NCBI GenBank assembly: GCA_022578605.1
Contig: MU394051.1
Coordinates: forward strand, 1,351,664-1,415,663
DNA: 64,000 nt
Direction of reading: 5' to 3'
DNA from: Camillea tinctor
Taxonomy: Eukaryota; Ascomycota; Sordariomycetes; Xylariales; Xylariaceae
Both the position numbers and the translations under genes were made by a program. Of this stretch, positions 49,611 through 60,846 are shown one piece after another. How positions within the stretch are numbered: position 1 is the first letter of the stretch; every line of letters starts with the position of its first letter. The notes beneath the pieces are model-generated. The model ran no database searches. It was given only the letters and a program-made list of their open reading frames with translations, and was not told the origin of the DNA.

Positions 49611-51030
49611 TTAGGGTATCGTTCCGGGGTGATCAAGATATCCGGAGCCTTCAGTAGCCCCAACGCCGCCCTCGCACCGGCCAAAAAGCCATCGTAGTTT
49701 CTCCATGTTGTCCCTCAGCTCGTCTCTCTCGCCCTCTAGCATGGCACACTCGCGCTCCAGCGCCTTGATGTGGCGCCGCGCCATGTCCAGGACCTCGGCC
49801 TTGCTGACGCGGCGGTCCGACGAGTCGAGGCTCTCGCCGACGACGCCGCCGCCGGCCCCGTCCACCCCCTCGCCGCACTGCATGCTCTCGGGCAGCGCGT
49901 TCAGCAGGTTCTCGAAGTGCGCGTTGAGCCGGTTGCGGTACTGCTTCTCCACGTTGTTGTGCGTCTCGCGGCTGCGCCGCTCCTCCGCCGTCGCCGGCGG
50001 GTTGTGGTGCGTGTTCTTGGACGTGCGCGACGCGCTGCGCAGCTTCGACTTGCCCCCCGCCCCGCCCGCCGAGGACGACGAGACCACCGACGCCGTCGCT
50101 AGAGTCGCCGGCGTGGCCGTCGCCGGCGAGGACGAGCTCTCGGGCGAGAACCCCTGGTGGTGGTGCGGGTGAGGGTGGTGGCGGCTCTTCCCGCGCCGCG
50201 GTACCGGCTTGTGCTTCTTGCCGTGCGGTCCGGTCGGTGGCGAGGGCGCCGGCGTGGTCGATGCTAGGCCCCCGGGGTGCTGCCCCTGGTTGTGCGAGTA
50301 CATGTATCCGTAGGCGTCGGCCTGGTTAGTATACCCGGTCTCCGTCGTCACGGACTGATGGGCCGAGGAATCGAAGGAGCCTGCTCTAGAGGGCATGAAA
50401 GAGTTGGGGCCTGAAGACCTCAGGTCGGGCTCCGATGAGTTGTATTCATTCGGAAGATAGAGCGGGTTGCTCTGGACTCTGTAGAAGGCCCGTGGTTGGC
50501 TGTGAATGCCAGACATGCGGTCTGAGGCCCCTGGTGTCGACGAGGTTGCCGAATACGGAGCATATGAACTGCCATGATGTCCTGGTGGGAGATTCTGGCT
50601 CGTATAGAAAGAGTCGTCAGGAACAAGAGTCGACGGTAGACCTTCTGAAGATGTCATCTATAAAATATCGTTAGTAAGGGCACTTTTTCCAAGGCTATAG
50701 TCCTAAGATAGTGATGCTATTAACCCTGATGCCTTGGATAAAAGATCTTAGGGCAACGGCAACTACGGTTGTTACTAGCTAGTACTTTTACTAGCAATAT
50801 TTCTGTGGGTACGGAAAACAGTCTGGATAGTGTTTATACAGTGAAAAGAAGGTTGGCTTCTGTGCTGTCTCGTCTCGAGCCCATCGGCGCTAGCTAACAG
50901 GCGCCACAACATGGCATCATGGCATGCTTGGGAAACGGGTGATATATGTAAGGGGATGGGGCTAACGTACGTGAAGTTGTTGAATGACAGAGTCATCATA
51001 AGACTGGTTTGTGTGCCCCATGTTCCACAT
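49611..51030 (-). CDS. bHLH-leucine zipper transcription factor with SREBP-type tyrosine
   Basis: The main exon 49611-50657 encodes 348 residues from an ATG that directly follows an acceptor-like ATATTTTATAG with an ACTAAC branch. I therefore add an upstream exon 50971-51030 (20 codons, beginning MWNMGHTNQSYDD, donor GTACGT), joined in phase by a 313-nt intron, for 368 residues. The N-terminal two-thirds is Ser/Pro/His-rich. The basic region (HNNVEKQYRNRLN, about residue 245) has the His-Glu-Arg signature of E-box binders but Tyr at position 12, as in SREBP and yeast Hms1/Tye7-type proteins. Helix 1, a long Gly-rich loop and helix 2 follow, then four leucines in exact heptads form a zipper. 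No membrane segments are present, so it is not a membrane-held SREBP. SclR/Hms1-like is a possible relative; the target genes are unknown. Confidence 0.8.
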
Positions 51031-53390
51031 GATTGTGATAGATCAAGAATCGATATGTCTTTCGATGAAAAGTGGAAGTGTTGAGCTCAGGCACAACCGG
51101 TGGCTGATCGATGGGTGTCGTTTTAAAGAAAGAAAGGGTTGTCGACACTGTCACTTGGGAAAATTCCCGTAGTTAATCCCATCAGCCTCTTAAATAGCCA
51201 TGGATCTCGGCATGTCAATATAATAAATCTGGGGAGGGCCCTTGGTTCCTCGAATGGTGACAAGCCAATCCCCGTGCTTTGTTATTACTGGTTATCTTTA
51301 GCCCCTGAAACACACAAGTGAGCATCGGGCTCAAGGCATCCATTTATGAGCCCCAAAAGGGCATTTGATAACTATAGATCTAAGTTATTTATGCCATTTG
51401 CCGCGTATGTCATTGGTGAAAACCTGGGGAGGGGAGGGGGTCTTCCTTTCCTCCAGTCTCCTCGATTTGCTGTCTTGCCGAATTGTCTTACTAGGTAGGC
51501 CAAAGTGCAGGCCAAAAATAACACAGTAATTAAGTAACTACTATATGCAAGTGTCCGGGACCACAGAACAAGTCTTGATACACCTCTCGGCCCTTTTTAC
51601 CCCCTAAGTCTCGATCCGCCTCATGTGGGATTTCAAATATCAAACACACGTCTAAGTTGAAGGACTCTATATAGAAACTAAACCTCTCTTGGATCGCCGA
51701 TCCTTCTACCCTAACCTAGGAGATTGCTAGAAATATATCGTCCTCCTGCAGATAGAATCTCGGACCCGGGTACTCTGCTACTATGTTGCATTTAGACTCT
51801 AGGCCCCCCTTGTTCTTTGCGTAAGGCTAATGCCGATTAATTGGTCGAGACAGATCGATCCCGTTGCAATCTTACAACCTTATCTATAGACAGAGGGAAG
51901 AACCCCTGGAATAGGAAGAAAAAAAAAGGTGTAATAGTCAGACAACGCTTGTGCTTTTTATACTCCGATCCATCTAGTATAACAAGAACCAATGGGATGC
52001 CTCCCTTCTAATTTTGTGCCTTGATATTTACACTCATTTCTCGAGAGAAGGGAAACAAAAAGAAAAGAGGACTTTACGAATAGAATAGTCTCATGGAAAA
52101 AGGACTTTTGTACAATGCTGGTAATAATAGTCGGTAGTGTCATCAAGAAACTTGTAACAAGTGATGTCAACCGACGTTACCCCAAACACTATATATAAGA
52201 ATTGCGGTTGCAGGATAGTAAGTGATCCTAAAGTGGCTTACACAATTTTCACAAACGTCAAACAGTTTATTATATGAAGTTTAATATCGAGTGCTTAGCT
52301 ATTTTTTCTTTTCTTTTCTTTCGTTTGCTATTATAGATACTGCAACTAGCCACACGTCACCAGTAGATAAAATAAACAACAAACTTGGGAATTAATAGAA
52401 CCCTAAGAACGGCACTGAGCTCTCCGAGATACCGAATAACTTGGCTTTGCAGGCTGAGCAGATTCCTTGCAGCCCTTGCATCTTTGGACCCCACGGCAAC
52501 CCCTTGTACCGGCCGGCGGTGTCTTCGTTTCGTTGTCTTTTGCATCTCATGCACTTAGCATTCCAGGAATCCGGGAGAATCGACCTGCAGGGAGGTTTCC
52601 ATAAAGGACCTCGTAAAGGGATAATCTTTGATTAGGAGACCCAGTTACCAGAATTCAGTTGAATTATCTCATGTCGGTCCCGATATTTTGTCGTCGTGGG
52701 GGAGTAGATCTTGAAACGTTTACAAGAGGGTTTCATTGATCCTCCGCAACCATCCATCCATCGTCATCAGCCGCTTTCCATCTTGTGTCCGCCTCTCCTC
52801 CTCCTACCCACCTGAGTAGTATACTATTCCCACTTACAACGTGGTAAGCTTCAACGTAGTATGTATTATCATAGCGGGAGAGCTCGTGCAACCCTCCCCT
52901 TACCCGAGTTTGACGGTTGGCATCCTTGATGAAACATACATGCTCGGATGCGGACGCCTACACCCCGGAATTAGACTGGTGAAGGAGATAGTCGATGCTT
53001 ATGCTTAATATATCACAATAGCAACTAAGCCCTGACTGACTTAACACACTGGAGCACCTTGACATGCCACAGACCTGCTCCCTATCCCCCCCCAACACTC
53101 TTATTGGTTACGCTGACGGAAAGAGTATGCTTAGTAAAAGTAAACTAGAAGTAGACAACTACTCTTTGATGCCTCGCAGGAGCTATGACAACAACGGGAT
53201 CTTCATCTTTGCATGCCCTTAGTACCCTTTCGCCATAAAATACTACCATATCTAGCAGAGCACCCACAACTAACCGTGTGGCAACTTCTTTTGCTGACCG
53301 ACTGCTAGTCAATGTCTCATTCCATGGAAATTAGAAGTTATTGACAAATCCCACCCGGTCTCGCAGCCGTCACCCGAAATGACTCGGCGG
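51031..53390. other. intergenic, including upstream region of the bHLH gene
   Basis: About 2.4 kb. The first few hundred nt upstream of 51030 are the likely promoter of the bHLH gene. Apart from the weak candidate at 52392-52757, I see nothing with protein-like composition and no RNA gene. Confidence 0.5.
52392..52757 (-). other. possible small gene with paired CxxC motifs
   Basis: From an ATG at 52757 a single minus-strand frame runs 122 codons to the TAA at 52392-52394, interrupted only by a TAA at 52632-52634. That stop lies within a segment that could be a very short intron (52610-52648, 39 nt; GTAACT donor, CTAATC branch, ACGAG end), the removal of which keeps the frame and gives 108 residues. 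If it is not an intron, this is a broken gene. The product has CGGSMKPSCKRFK near its start, then C-M-R-C-KRQRNED and, 27 residues on, C-S-A-C, a layout that could bind one zinc ion. Codons are purine-first rich. I do not recognise a family. Overlapping frames on both strands are also open, so the call is weak. Confidence 0.25.
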
Positions 53391-53430
53391 AGCTGCGCCG
53401 TTGAGTGGAGGCCCTTGACTATAAAAAGGG
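53385..53430 (+). promoter_or_regulatory. inverted repeat CGGCG-N6-CGCCG followed by TATA box
   Basis: A perfect 5-bp inverted repeat, CGGCG (53385-53389) and CGCCG (53396-53400), spaced by GAGCTG, is followed 20 bp downstream by TATAAAAA (53420-53427). CGG/CCG inverted pairs are the usual target form of Zn2Cys6 regulators. No intact gene follows on the plus strand, so the element may be orphaned. Confidence 0.3.
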
Positions 53431-54018
53431 TATTATAGACTCAGAAGCGCCGATAGAGATGTGCCGATGCGGTTCAGTGTCCGCGCGCCGGTTTGATAGG
53501 TACATGCCGGTTGATGGGTAAGTTGGGTCTCGGGAAGCTGCAGACACCCTGGCATTTCAAGGCCGTCAGAGAAACTTTGTTGATCCTAAGCATACCTTGT
53601 GAGACGGAGGCTCAACTTTCCATTTTTGAATAGCTTTGAGTTGTCATGTTATGAGAACGTATGAGGGGCATACGGGCCGTTTCCATATACATGATATCTA
53701 ACAAAAGACTTATCCAGATGATGTTCTGCCGACTTGCGGGAGGGGAGGGAACTTCCAGCTGCTTTCAGCGGGACTATATACAAACCACCCGCGCTCTCAC
53801 TATCCTCACAAGATCTCTTCTACTTTGTTACCCGGTTAGCCTGGAGTAAGGCTGAGCCCCCTGTATTGATCAAATCTTTAGCGTCGGTGGTGAGCTTCCG
53901 AGAGGAAACCCGCATAATGACTTGGCCCTAAATTGGCCGTCCATAGAGCCACCGCAACCAGGAGATGAATATAACCCAAAGGCAAGGACCAATCAACCAA
54001 CCTCGGGGCTGATGAGGC

Positions 54019-54044
54019 CCGGACGTGTCCGGGGCTACCCCCGG
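54019..54044. repeat. two adjacent GC-rich inverted repeats
   Basis: CCGGAC-GT-GTCCGG (54019-54032) overlaps CCGGGG-CTAC-CCCCGG (54029-54044). Each can form a hairpin, and they share the central CCGG. No gene ends close by, so a terminator role is unsupported. Confidence 0.5.
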
Positions 54045-54144
54045 AGTCTAATTACCTAAGGGTAGGTGTTGAAGAAAGAGGCAGATGTACTAAATGTACT
54101 GAATCTCGCGGGAACTTCCCCGATTGCAAAGAAACCAGGAACAA

Positions 54145-54165
54145 CCCCCCCCCCCCCCCCCCCCC
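54145..54165. repeat. C21 homopolymer
   Basis: An uninterrupted run of 21 C, the longest G/C homopolymer in the window. Its length is prone to sequencing or assembly error. Confidence 0.9.
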
Positions 54166-55332
54166 TTGATATTCACAAAACCCCAATCGTGCCATCCATG
54201 AGCTCTTGGCTAACCAGCTTGATAGAAGTTATATCCTAGTCATAGATCTATCCAGATAAGCACAGAACTTGTCAGGTGTCGAAGGGCTGTGTCTTTCTGG
54301 TTTAGCCCACGTCAGCCTGCAACGTACTCAGCCACACGAGACGCTCGACTCCAAGAGTAGTTGTTAGTTGTGGAGGGTGCATTCGTCAGAAGGACTACAC
54401 AGAATATGCAAGTCCAGAAGAATCCCAGATGTCAGTGATCATCGCTGGACATGGAATCTTCTCTGACGCCCGGAGTCGAGATCGGCTAAACAGTGGACTA
54501 GTCATTTCAAGCGCCATGTTGAGTAGCCTCCCCCATGTCCAGTGGTGCCATCACATCTCATCGACAAATGCTTGTCGTAAATCAGCACTCAATTAAGGGG
54601 GGCCCGCGGGGTATAGAAGACCCGCCTTACGGACAGATACTGCATTAAGCACTGCTGGACCTCATGCGCAGCGATATCAAACATAAGTTTACCGCGGCAC
54701 CCTTTCCCAGGTCCGGAAATACCTACCTGCAAAAGACTACGTCGACCAATTTGACGGTGACTTTGGTATGGCACGCGGCCAGAAGATTCCCACCCCGTTT
54801 CAAGCCAAGATTTCCACACACAGAAAAAAAACGAGGTAGAGAATTAAGAAAAAACCCCCCCCCCCTCCGAAGCAGTCGGGTTTGCTTTTTCAATCCTACG
54901 GAAATGTACGCTCAGGCTCCCGGATGGGGAAGACTCCTCGGACGCCTTGACCAAGCTGCTATTATATCGGTAATAACCGAGGCACGAAATCGAACGACGA
55001 ACAACAAATTCTAAGAGATGCACATACATTTGCGAGACATTTTCATGTGAGCAAAATTAAGTCGAGCAAGGAAGACGCATTCCGTCTGCAGCAACGAGAG
55101 GGCCCCATCTCAGACAATTACCCCTTTTGAACTTCTCAGGGGCCGTGCTTATAATCTTTTAGGGGTATCATCCTACCGTAGAATGTGTATGCGGCCCCAT
55201 GATGACCGATCTCTAGCACACAGGAGACCGTAGCGGTGTAGCGGGATTCTATACTCAAAATTCTACGGAGCTATCACGGTCCTCGCCAGCCGACATACGT
55301 GAGTATCAAAGCCGGGGTTCGTTGCCGGTCAA
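54166..55332. other. region without a supported gene
   Basis: GC content is similar to that of genes, but frames are short. One 37-codon stretch at about 54904-55014 (plus strand, MYAQAPGWGRLLGRLDQAA) looks protein-like yet has no support from splice sites or a known family. Confidence 0.4.
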
Positions 55333-55699
55333 GTGACCGTACTACAGGTGGAGTATGCCCCCTTTCATCCTGCTATAGTCGCTGCTGAGCTCTCAAGGCC
55401 AGTCGATGAGGTAGTCTTCTGCAAGAACGTGGATCTGGCTGAGATTTCTTGTGACAGGGAAAGCTTCGTCAGGCTGTCCTCTCGGTCAGAAGGAGCTGAG
55501 TATTACGACCCGCTCTTCGGTTATTATTTGCCACCCTTCTAATAACACATACCACGGATCGGATTTTGACTCGTGGCAACGTAGATTGACCAGATCACCA
55601 CGTACTTTAAACTATGGGGTAAGACATACGTCTGATGTCGTGACCAGGTTTGTGAAACGAAAATTAGAATCGTGGAAGCAACGTTTAGCGAGCATTTGA
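55333..55699 (+). other. coding-like remnant, two frames
   Basis: At 55348-55542 a frame follows an acceptor-like CTACAG and reads VEYAPFHPAIVAAELSRPVD and onwards, with strongly purine-first codons, stopping at TAA. A GTGAGT donor-like site lies 49 nt before the acceptor, but the upstream frame meets a TAG a few codons earlier. A second frame (to 55699) gives a basic C-terminus (FVKRKLESWKQRLASI). Together they look like the broken end of a gene of unknown kind. Confidence 0.25.
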
Positions 55700-55834
55700 G
55701 GCAAAATTTTCCCCTCTAGCACATATTTGGTACGAGCCCAGATACATACATCATCTGGTACGCTACACGAACAAAATGCCCGTGCTGTATGTAGTCTTAT
55801 CCTTCAGACTACATGCTGCGTCTGCGTCTGCTTA

Positions 55835-55878
<44 letters not shown>
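55835..55878. repeat. (TGCTGT)n hexanucleotide repeat
   Basis: TGC/TGT triplets alternate as a hexanucleotide for about 44 nt. On the minus strand one frame reads as a run of about 14 glutamines inside an 82-codon open frame (55804-56052), but no other sign of coding supports that frame. Confidence 0.85.
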
Positions 55879-56244
55879 GAATTTAAGCCGCAATACGTTA
55901 CATCTCTCATGGCTTTTGACACCTTGATGTGAGTCCCTGAGCTCGCCCCGTTCTTGGGGAGTGTCTAGGAGCCAGACATGTATCCAGCCAATGCTGCCAA
56001 GGCATACAAGATACGATAATAGGACTGGATATGCCGTGAACTGAACTAGCATTATCTAGCTGCAGAGAGGGTTCCTAAGACCGTTAGCTACTTGGTTCTC
56101 GACTCGTCTCTGCATTATCCAATAGACTAACTTGATCACTAAACACAAGACAAGCTGCGATATACCTATGTTATATTCTACTCACGCATTCTAAGGTTCC
56201 TTCGGTTGCTCCTTGAGTCACCGCGAGACATGGCAGAGAAATAG

Positions 56245-56595
56245 ACAAGACGTCTGATCCTGCAGGGAATCCATCACCTGAACACCCCCTGGGTGTATCA
56301 ACCGCGGGCGGCTATAGGGATATCTTATCTTTTTAGGGCTGAAGCGCTCCACACCACCCACAAGGTTCAGATGCCCAGAAGGAGTGGGAGTATATGCGGC
56401 TGTGTCGGTATATCTGAATTTCCTGTAGGCACAGGAGCCGCGTCAGACAAGAAGGAATGTTCGAAACGGCAGAGATATGGTTGGTGCTTTTTCCATAGAC
56501 GCGGTCGTTGGGCGTCCGACGCTTATGCGCTTACACCTAGCATCGAAGTATCTTGGAGAAGGCTAGATGACGGGCAAGAATCCGTGGGGGTTTGA
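56245..56595 (+). other. coding-like open stretch, unrecognised
   Basis: The frame is open from after TAG (56242-56244) to TGA at 56595, 116 codons, with purine-first bias and an acceptor-like CTGCAG at 56260-56265 near its start. The translation (for example GCVGISEFPVGTGAASDKKE) resembles no family I know. It has no early ATG, so it would be an internal or last exon, or a relic. Confidence 0.2.
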
Positions 56596-58040
56596 AACTA
56601 TCGCGGCCATTCAAAAGTTCGCGGCACCTTGGTAGGTGGTGGGTAGGTCAGCTGTTCTGGTCGTGTCCGAATCCCGGTTTCTTCAACACCATCGCGATTG
56701 CGAGGCAGATCTCAATGCGCAGCCAAGCTGCGAATTACCTACCCATATGCAGCCAACGTGGGGGCCGCGCAGGACTGGGGAAAGGGGAAGAAAACGACCT
56801 TTTAACCCACCAGGGCGCATGGAGCAAAAATCCTGCGTATGTGAGGTCCTTCTTACCAATGACAGAGCGCAGCGCGAGACCATACAGCAGACAGTCCAGG
56901 TTCATCATAAACGACCTTCCCAGAATAACCGTCATCCCCCCTTACCCCCCCTGAGCGCATCGTATGAGCGTAGGAACAAAACCCATGGAATAGCTATGGC
57001 GTAAACCCCGGTCTCCTTCCCGTCCTCTCCCGCATTTGTAAGGAATCAAGGATTGATACGTCAATCATCTGTGCTTCCGTCTCGAGAATCCGGGATCTTC
57101 AGCCCCTGATTGCGCAAAGTGAAGGCATTTTCAAACCAAAAAAAAGGAAAAATATAGGAAGAGAGAAAGAAACAACATTTCCCATGTCTCCAACCGCTAT
57201 ATATGGAGTAATAATTCCTAATCACTGATGATAAAAAAAGGTTAGAAAAAGAGGTGCTCTCAAGTGTAAGAGAGAATGAAAGATGCTGTAGGAGCAGAAG
57301 ATATCGGGTTAAATTATTGAAACAACAGGTGATCGACGAACGAAAAATATGTGTATGTAGGGACTACTGTAAATTGCCGATGGAGATTGCGATAGATCAG
57401 ATCTCAGGTATTACGAAGAATTCGGCACAGGCGCTTGACGCTCTCTAGCGTCCGTCCGCGCGGGAAAGAAAGTGAGCTATGTAACTATACTCGAATGTGA
57501 AAATGACTTCTGCGTACGATACTTTTGACGGGTGGTACGAGCCCGCGGCGGCGGGAGGCGCTCTTTTCGGACAGGCGGAACGACTTACCAACTCCTTAAG
57601 TCGAGTTACATGCCTAATGTAATCCGAAGAATGTCTGTTCTCTTGCTCTGTGCACTTTTTCCTCCTGTCGGGTTCCTACGCGAACGACGACATTAACGGC
57701 GACAGAGACCAAGATCATGACCTTGCCCCTGAGCATTAAAAAAAAAAAACTTGTAGAAAATAATGACTTCCTACATACATATCCAGCCCCCCTTTTCCCT
57801 CGTCGCTGATGGGGCGTCTCACGAAGCAAGCAAATCGGAAGACTAGATGAAAGGAACTTTTCTTTCCCCCTTTCTCTCCATTCGCGCGAGGATGCCTGCA
57901 GTTTGGCGAATGTGAATGGACCATGGTGTGACTGAGCAGCATAGGAAAGCGGGCACAATGTGGTGCGGCGGCCGCAGAGATGCGAGTTGAGAAGCCATTT
58001 CACACCGCCCTTGTTTTGGAGGAGGGCCTGCGTAGCAAGA

Positions 58041-58099
58041 GGCGGCGGCGGCTGCTGTTACGGCTGCTGCTACGGCTGCTACCTGCTGCTAGGCTGCTG
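58041..58099. repeat. imperfect GGC/CTG trinucleotide repeat
   Basis: GCGGCGGCGG passes into CTGCTG units interrupted by TTACGG and CTACGG. Simple repeat only. Confidence 0.8.
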
Positions 58100-58447
58100 T
58101 ATGTTGGTTGTTGGCTTCTGGGCTGCTGCGTGAAGATTTCTCAGGTCAAGTGAGACAGACCGCGCGCGCGACCCTCGTTGTGTGTGTGTGTGTATGTGTG
58201 TGTCTTAGACAACTCAACTTTCTGCGACCAGAGGTATGCGAACTACCCCATGTCTCTCCCTCACATTCACTCAGTCACTCTCTCTTCTCTATCTGTCTCT
58301 CTATTCCTATGGAATTTGTCTCGGAAAAGAAAAAGTCGAGACGGAAAAGCTCTGATACGCCAGTTAAGGGGGAAGATAATGTTAGCAAAACGCGTGACAA
58401 ATAAACCGGATCTCTCTCTCTCTCTTTCTCCCTCCCCTGAGCAAGCC

Positions 58448-58738
58448 ATGGTTGCGCCAGTCTTGAGTCAAGTTACACAAAGACAATTTACGGGGGTTTA
58501 TATCTCATGTGTCTGGTTTGCCTCGACCTTTTCGCTTTTAACACTGGTTCCGTTCAAAGTGTGCTACATACCGTACTGCGGTTTAAGCTTCTTTTTAGAC
58601 TCGACGGCAACGCTTGTCTGGCATAGTAAACGATCGACGAACCAAGTGAATGCCCAACACACCTACTGCGCCTCGAACGGCCTTGACTTCTCCTTTCGGA
58701 GCCCCCTTCCGAGGAGGGCACGGGACGATCGTGTGTAA
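58448..58738 (+). other. weak open reading frame with hydrophobic stretch
   Basis: A 96-codon frame starts at an ATG in good context (AAGCCATGG) and contains a hydrophobic segment (FTGVYISCVWFASTFSLL) that could span a membrane. Codon pattern is not convincing and no family is recognised. It lies directly behind a CTCT-rich tract, as some fungal genes do after their leader. Confidence 0.15.
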
Positions 58739-60161
58739 CTTGAGAGGAACCCAAGGCCTGCCCAGTCACGCCATTCCTATCCCATCCAGAAAAAGAAGAA
58801 CATTGTGGAAAAGAAAGAAAACATGTTTCATCACGTGAAGTGTGATCGAAAAGGATAAGATGAGAAGCGCGGACAATATGGCATGTTCGGGAGTTCGGCA
58901 GAGTTAGCTCATAGTAATCTGATGTCTATACTCTTGTTACCACATTGTGAGTGACGTGTGATACGCCACAGAGACCTAGAGATTGAATCGAAAGAGGGAC
59001 GAAGGGAGAGAGGCAGAGAGGCAAAAGCTAATGCCTCCATTTTCTCGCCCCCCTAAAAAGCTGATGATGATGGATGTAGCTGAGCTGATGTCTTGTGGAG
59101 AACTATGGATGGAATTTCCGACCTCTTTCTTTTTCTCCTTTTGGTCTTCAGAACATACGATGACCAGATCTGTGCACATGGGCTAATGGCTAACTAGAAA
59201 CGAGTAGAGCTTCACCTAGGTGGGCTGTTTGTCGTGAGTAGATGGGTTGGGGAAAGCCAGCCTGGCTCATTGATTTATGTATACAACCTCCCCAAGTGAA
59301 TCATTGTATACAACCCTGGGATCGCTTTCCCGCTCTACGTTATCTCAAAGCGCCATAGCCGAGCTCCATACTAAACTGGCCAGATTGCTTGCTTCCCTCT
59401 AGGTATCGGGTTCTTTTACCGGGAGTAGCATCGCGAGTGGCCCGTTGGTCTGGCTTCTCGCCTCCGCAAGCTAGATTCTGGTACCGAGCCGTTGATACTA
59501 CTAGAGAGCGCGGCACTGACAGGGTGGCCCTGGGTAGAAATCGGACTTTCTCACCATCACGATGCAACACTCTTCAGTGCTAGTTCCGCGGTGACGAGGG
59601 CTGCGAGTAGGCGAAGTATGGGCTTTCGCAGCGCTGTAAGCGCCTTGATTCACTACTCACCGCTATGCACGCTTCGGTGCGCTCGAACGGATTGCAACCT
59701 TAATAATTCGGAAGTTTTGGTAAACCCTGGATTTGACGTTGCATGGCCGCACCGACTATTTCGCCGGCTTCTTTTTTTATTTTTATTCTAATCCTTTCCG
59801 GTTTGGTTAGTTGAGATTCCCCACCGTGACTATAATACGGAGAACTATAGCGCCATGGCGAGGAAAGGAAAATAACAATAATACAGAAATATATCAGCGT
59901 GTAGGTAGATGACTTTATTACCCCACGACTTTCTTTTCATGTACGAGAGAGAACATAGGCCACCTGTTTGTATAACTAGATCGACAAGTCCCTGACATAC
60001 AGACAGGACCGCACCGCACGGCTCGTGGAACTCGATTGGGTCCGTACCTGACAGTTGAGCGGAGACGCGTGTGATTTAAGGGGGGCGTCCACGTCCACAT
60101 GCTTAGTGAGACCAGTGAGACGATAGGAGGTGTAAGACTAAGCAAACAGCATACGGCAAAT
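58739..60161. other. region without a recognisable gene
   Basis: About 1.4 kb. Frames at 59340-59583 on both strands are Arg/Ser-rich and unlike any protein family. I see no tRNA or repeat. Confidence 0.4.
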
Positions 60162-60609
60162 ATGTATCCATTCTACCAATTTCGAGGCGCCCCTCCATAT
60201 TCTACGTCCAACAGCCACATGATGGCCCAACTATTCCGGTCATCCAGCAGAACGGCGATCACCCCAGTTGAGTATTACGAGGAGTGGTCCTACAGAGGTG
60301 GCTCTCGGGTCTGCGAGTTCGTACAAGCGCATGCAGGGGAAGGGTAAAAAAAAACGAGTCTTCAGGGTGGGTACTTATGGATCATCCGCCGATGGGCAAG
60401 ATGGGGCGGCGCTGGCGGCGGCATCCTACTCTGATGATGAATCTAGATGGCGCCTATCGCACCTGATGTATACGCTGAAACAAGAGTGGACGGTTCCTGA
60501 CTATGGGGCTACGAGCGATTCGAATCGAAGCACAGGGCAAGACATGGATGTTCGCGATACAGCCGTTGACGAAACCTCTATAGCTACCGTTTCTGGTAAA
60601 GAGAGTTGA
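60162..60609 (+). other. possible small gene split by a frameshift at an A9 run
   Basis: An ATG at 60162 opens a 61-codon frame (MYPFYQFRGAPPYSTSN and onwards) ending at a TAA just before nine A residues (60346-60354). A second, overlapping frame (ATG at 60331, 92 codons) continues with protein-like sequence, including an acidic/aromatic stretch (YSDDESRWRLSHLMYTLKQE), to TGA at 60609. Both halves have purine-first codons. A length change of the A run would join them into one product of about 150 residues. No family is recognised and no intron of normal size joins them in phase. Confidence 0.25.
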
Positions 60610-60846
60610 AGGTCGGAAGGATCAGCCGCAAAGAGGAAAAAAACGCATGGACAGATCGCCATATCCCCGATTTGTGCGCTTCGACACAGGTCCAGAGTAT
60701 TTGTAGGTAGTGTAGATCGAGAGCTGACCAGAAGTTGCTGGCTGGGAAGCATCCTGTCACCTTGCGAGCTGCCGATCACCAATCGCCGATATGAAGCTAG
60801 GTGTTAGCTGTGCTCTGGATCCGGCAATCAATATTGGAAGTGACAA

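Larger units (their letters stand above)
55700..57610. other. intergenic, with weak coding-like stretch
   Basis: Contains the CTG/TTG repeat at 55835-55878 and one longer frame described separately (56245-56595). Other frames here are GC- or C-rich noise. No RNA gene is seen. Confidence 0.4.

Noticed and set aside
49705..50172. 155-codon plus-strand frame opposite the bHLH domain
   Set aside because: Antisense shadow of GC-ending codons of the bHLH gene, which has a clear conserved domain on the other strand.
55804..56052. 82-codon minus-strand frame with a glutamine run
   Set aside because: The glutamine run is just the TGCTGT repeat read in one frame; the rest has no supporting features.
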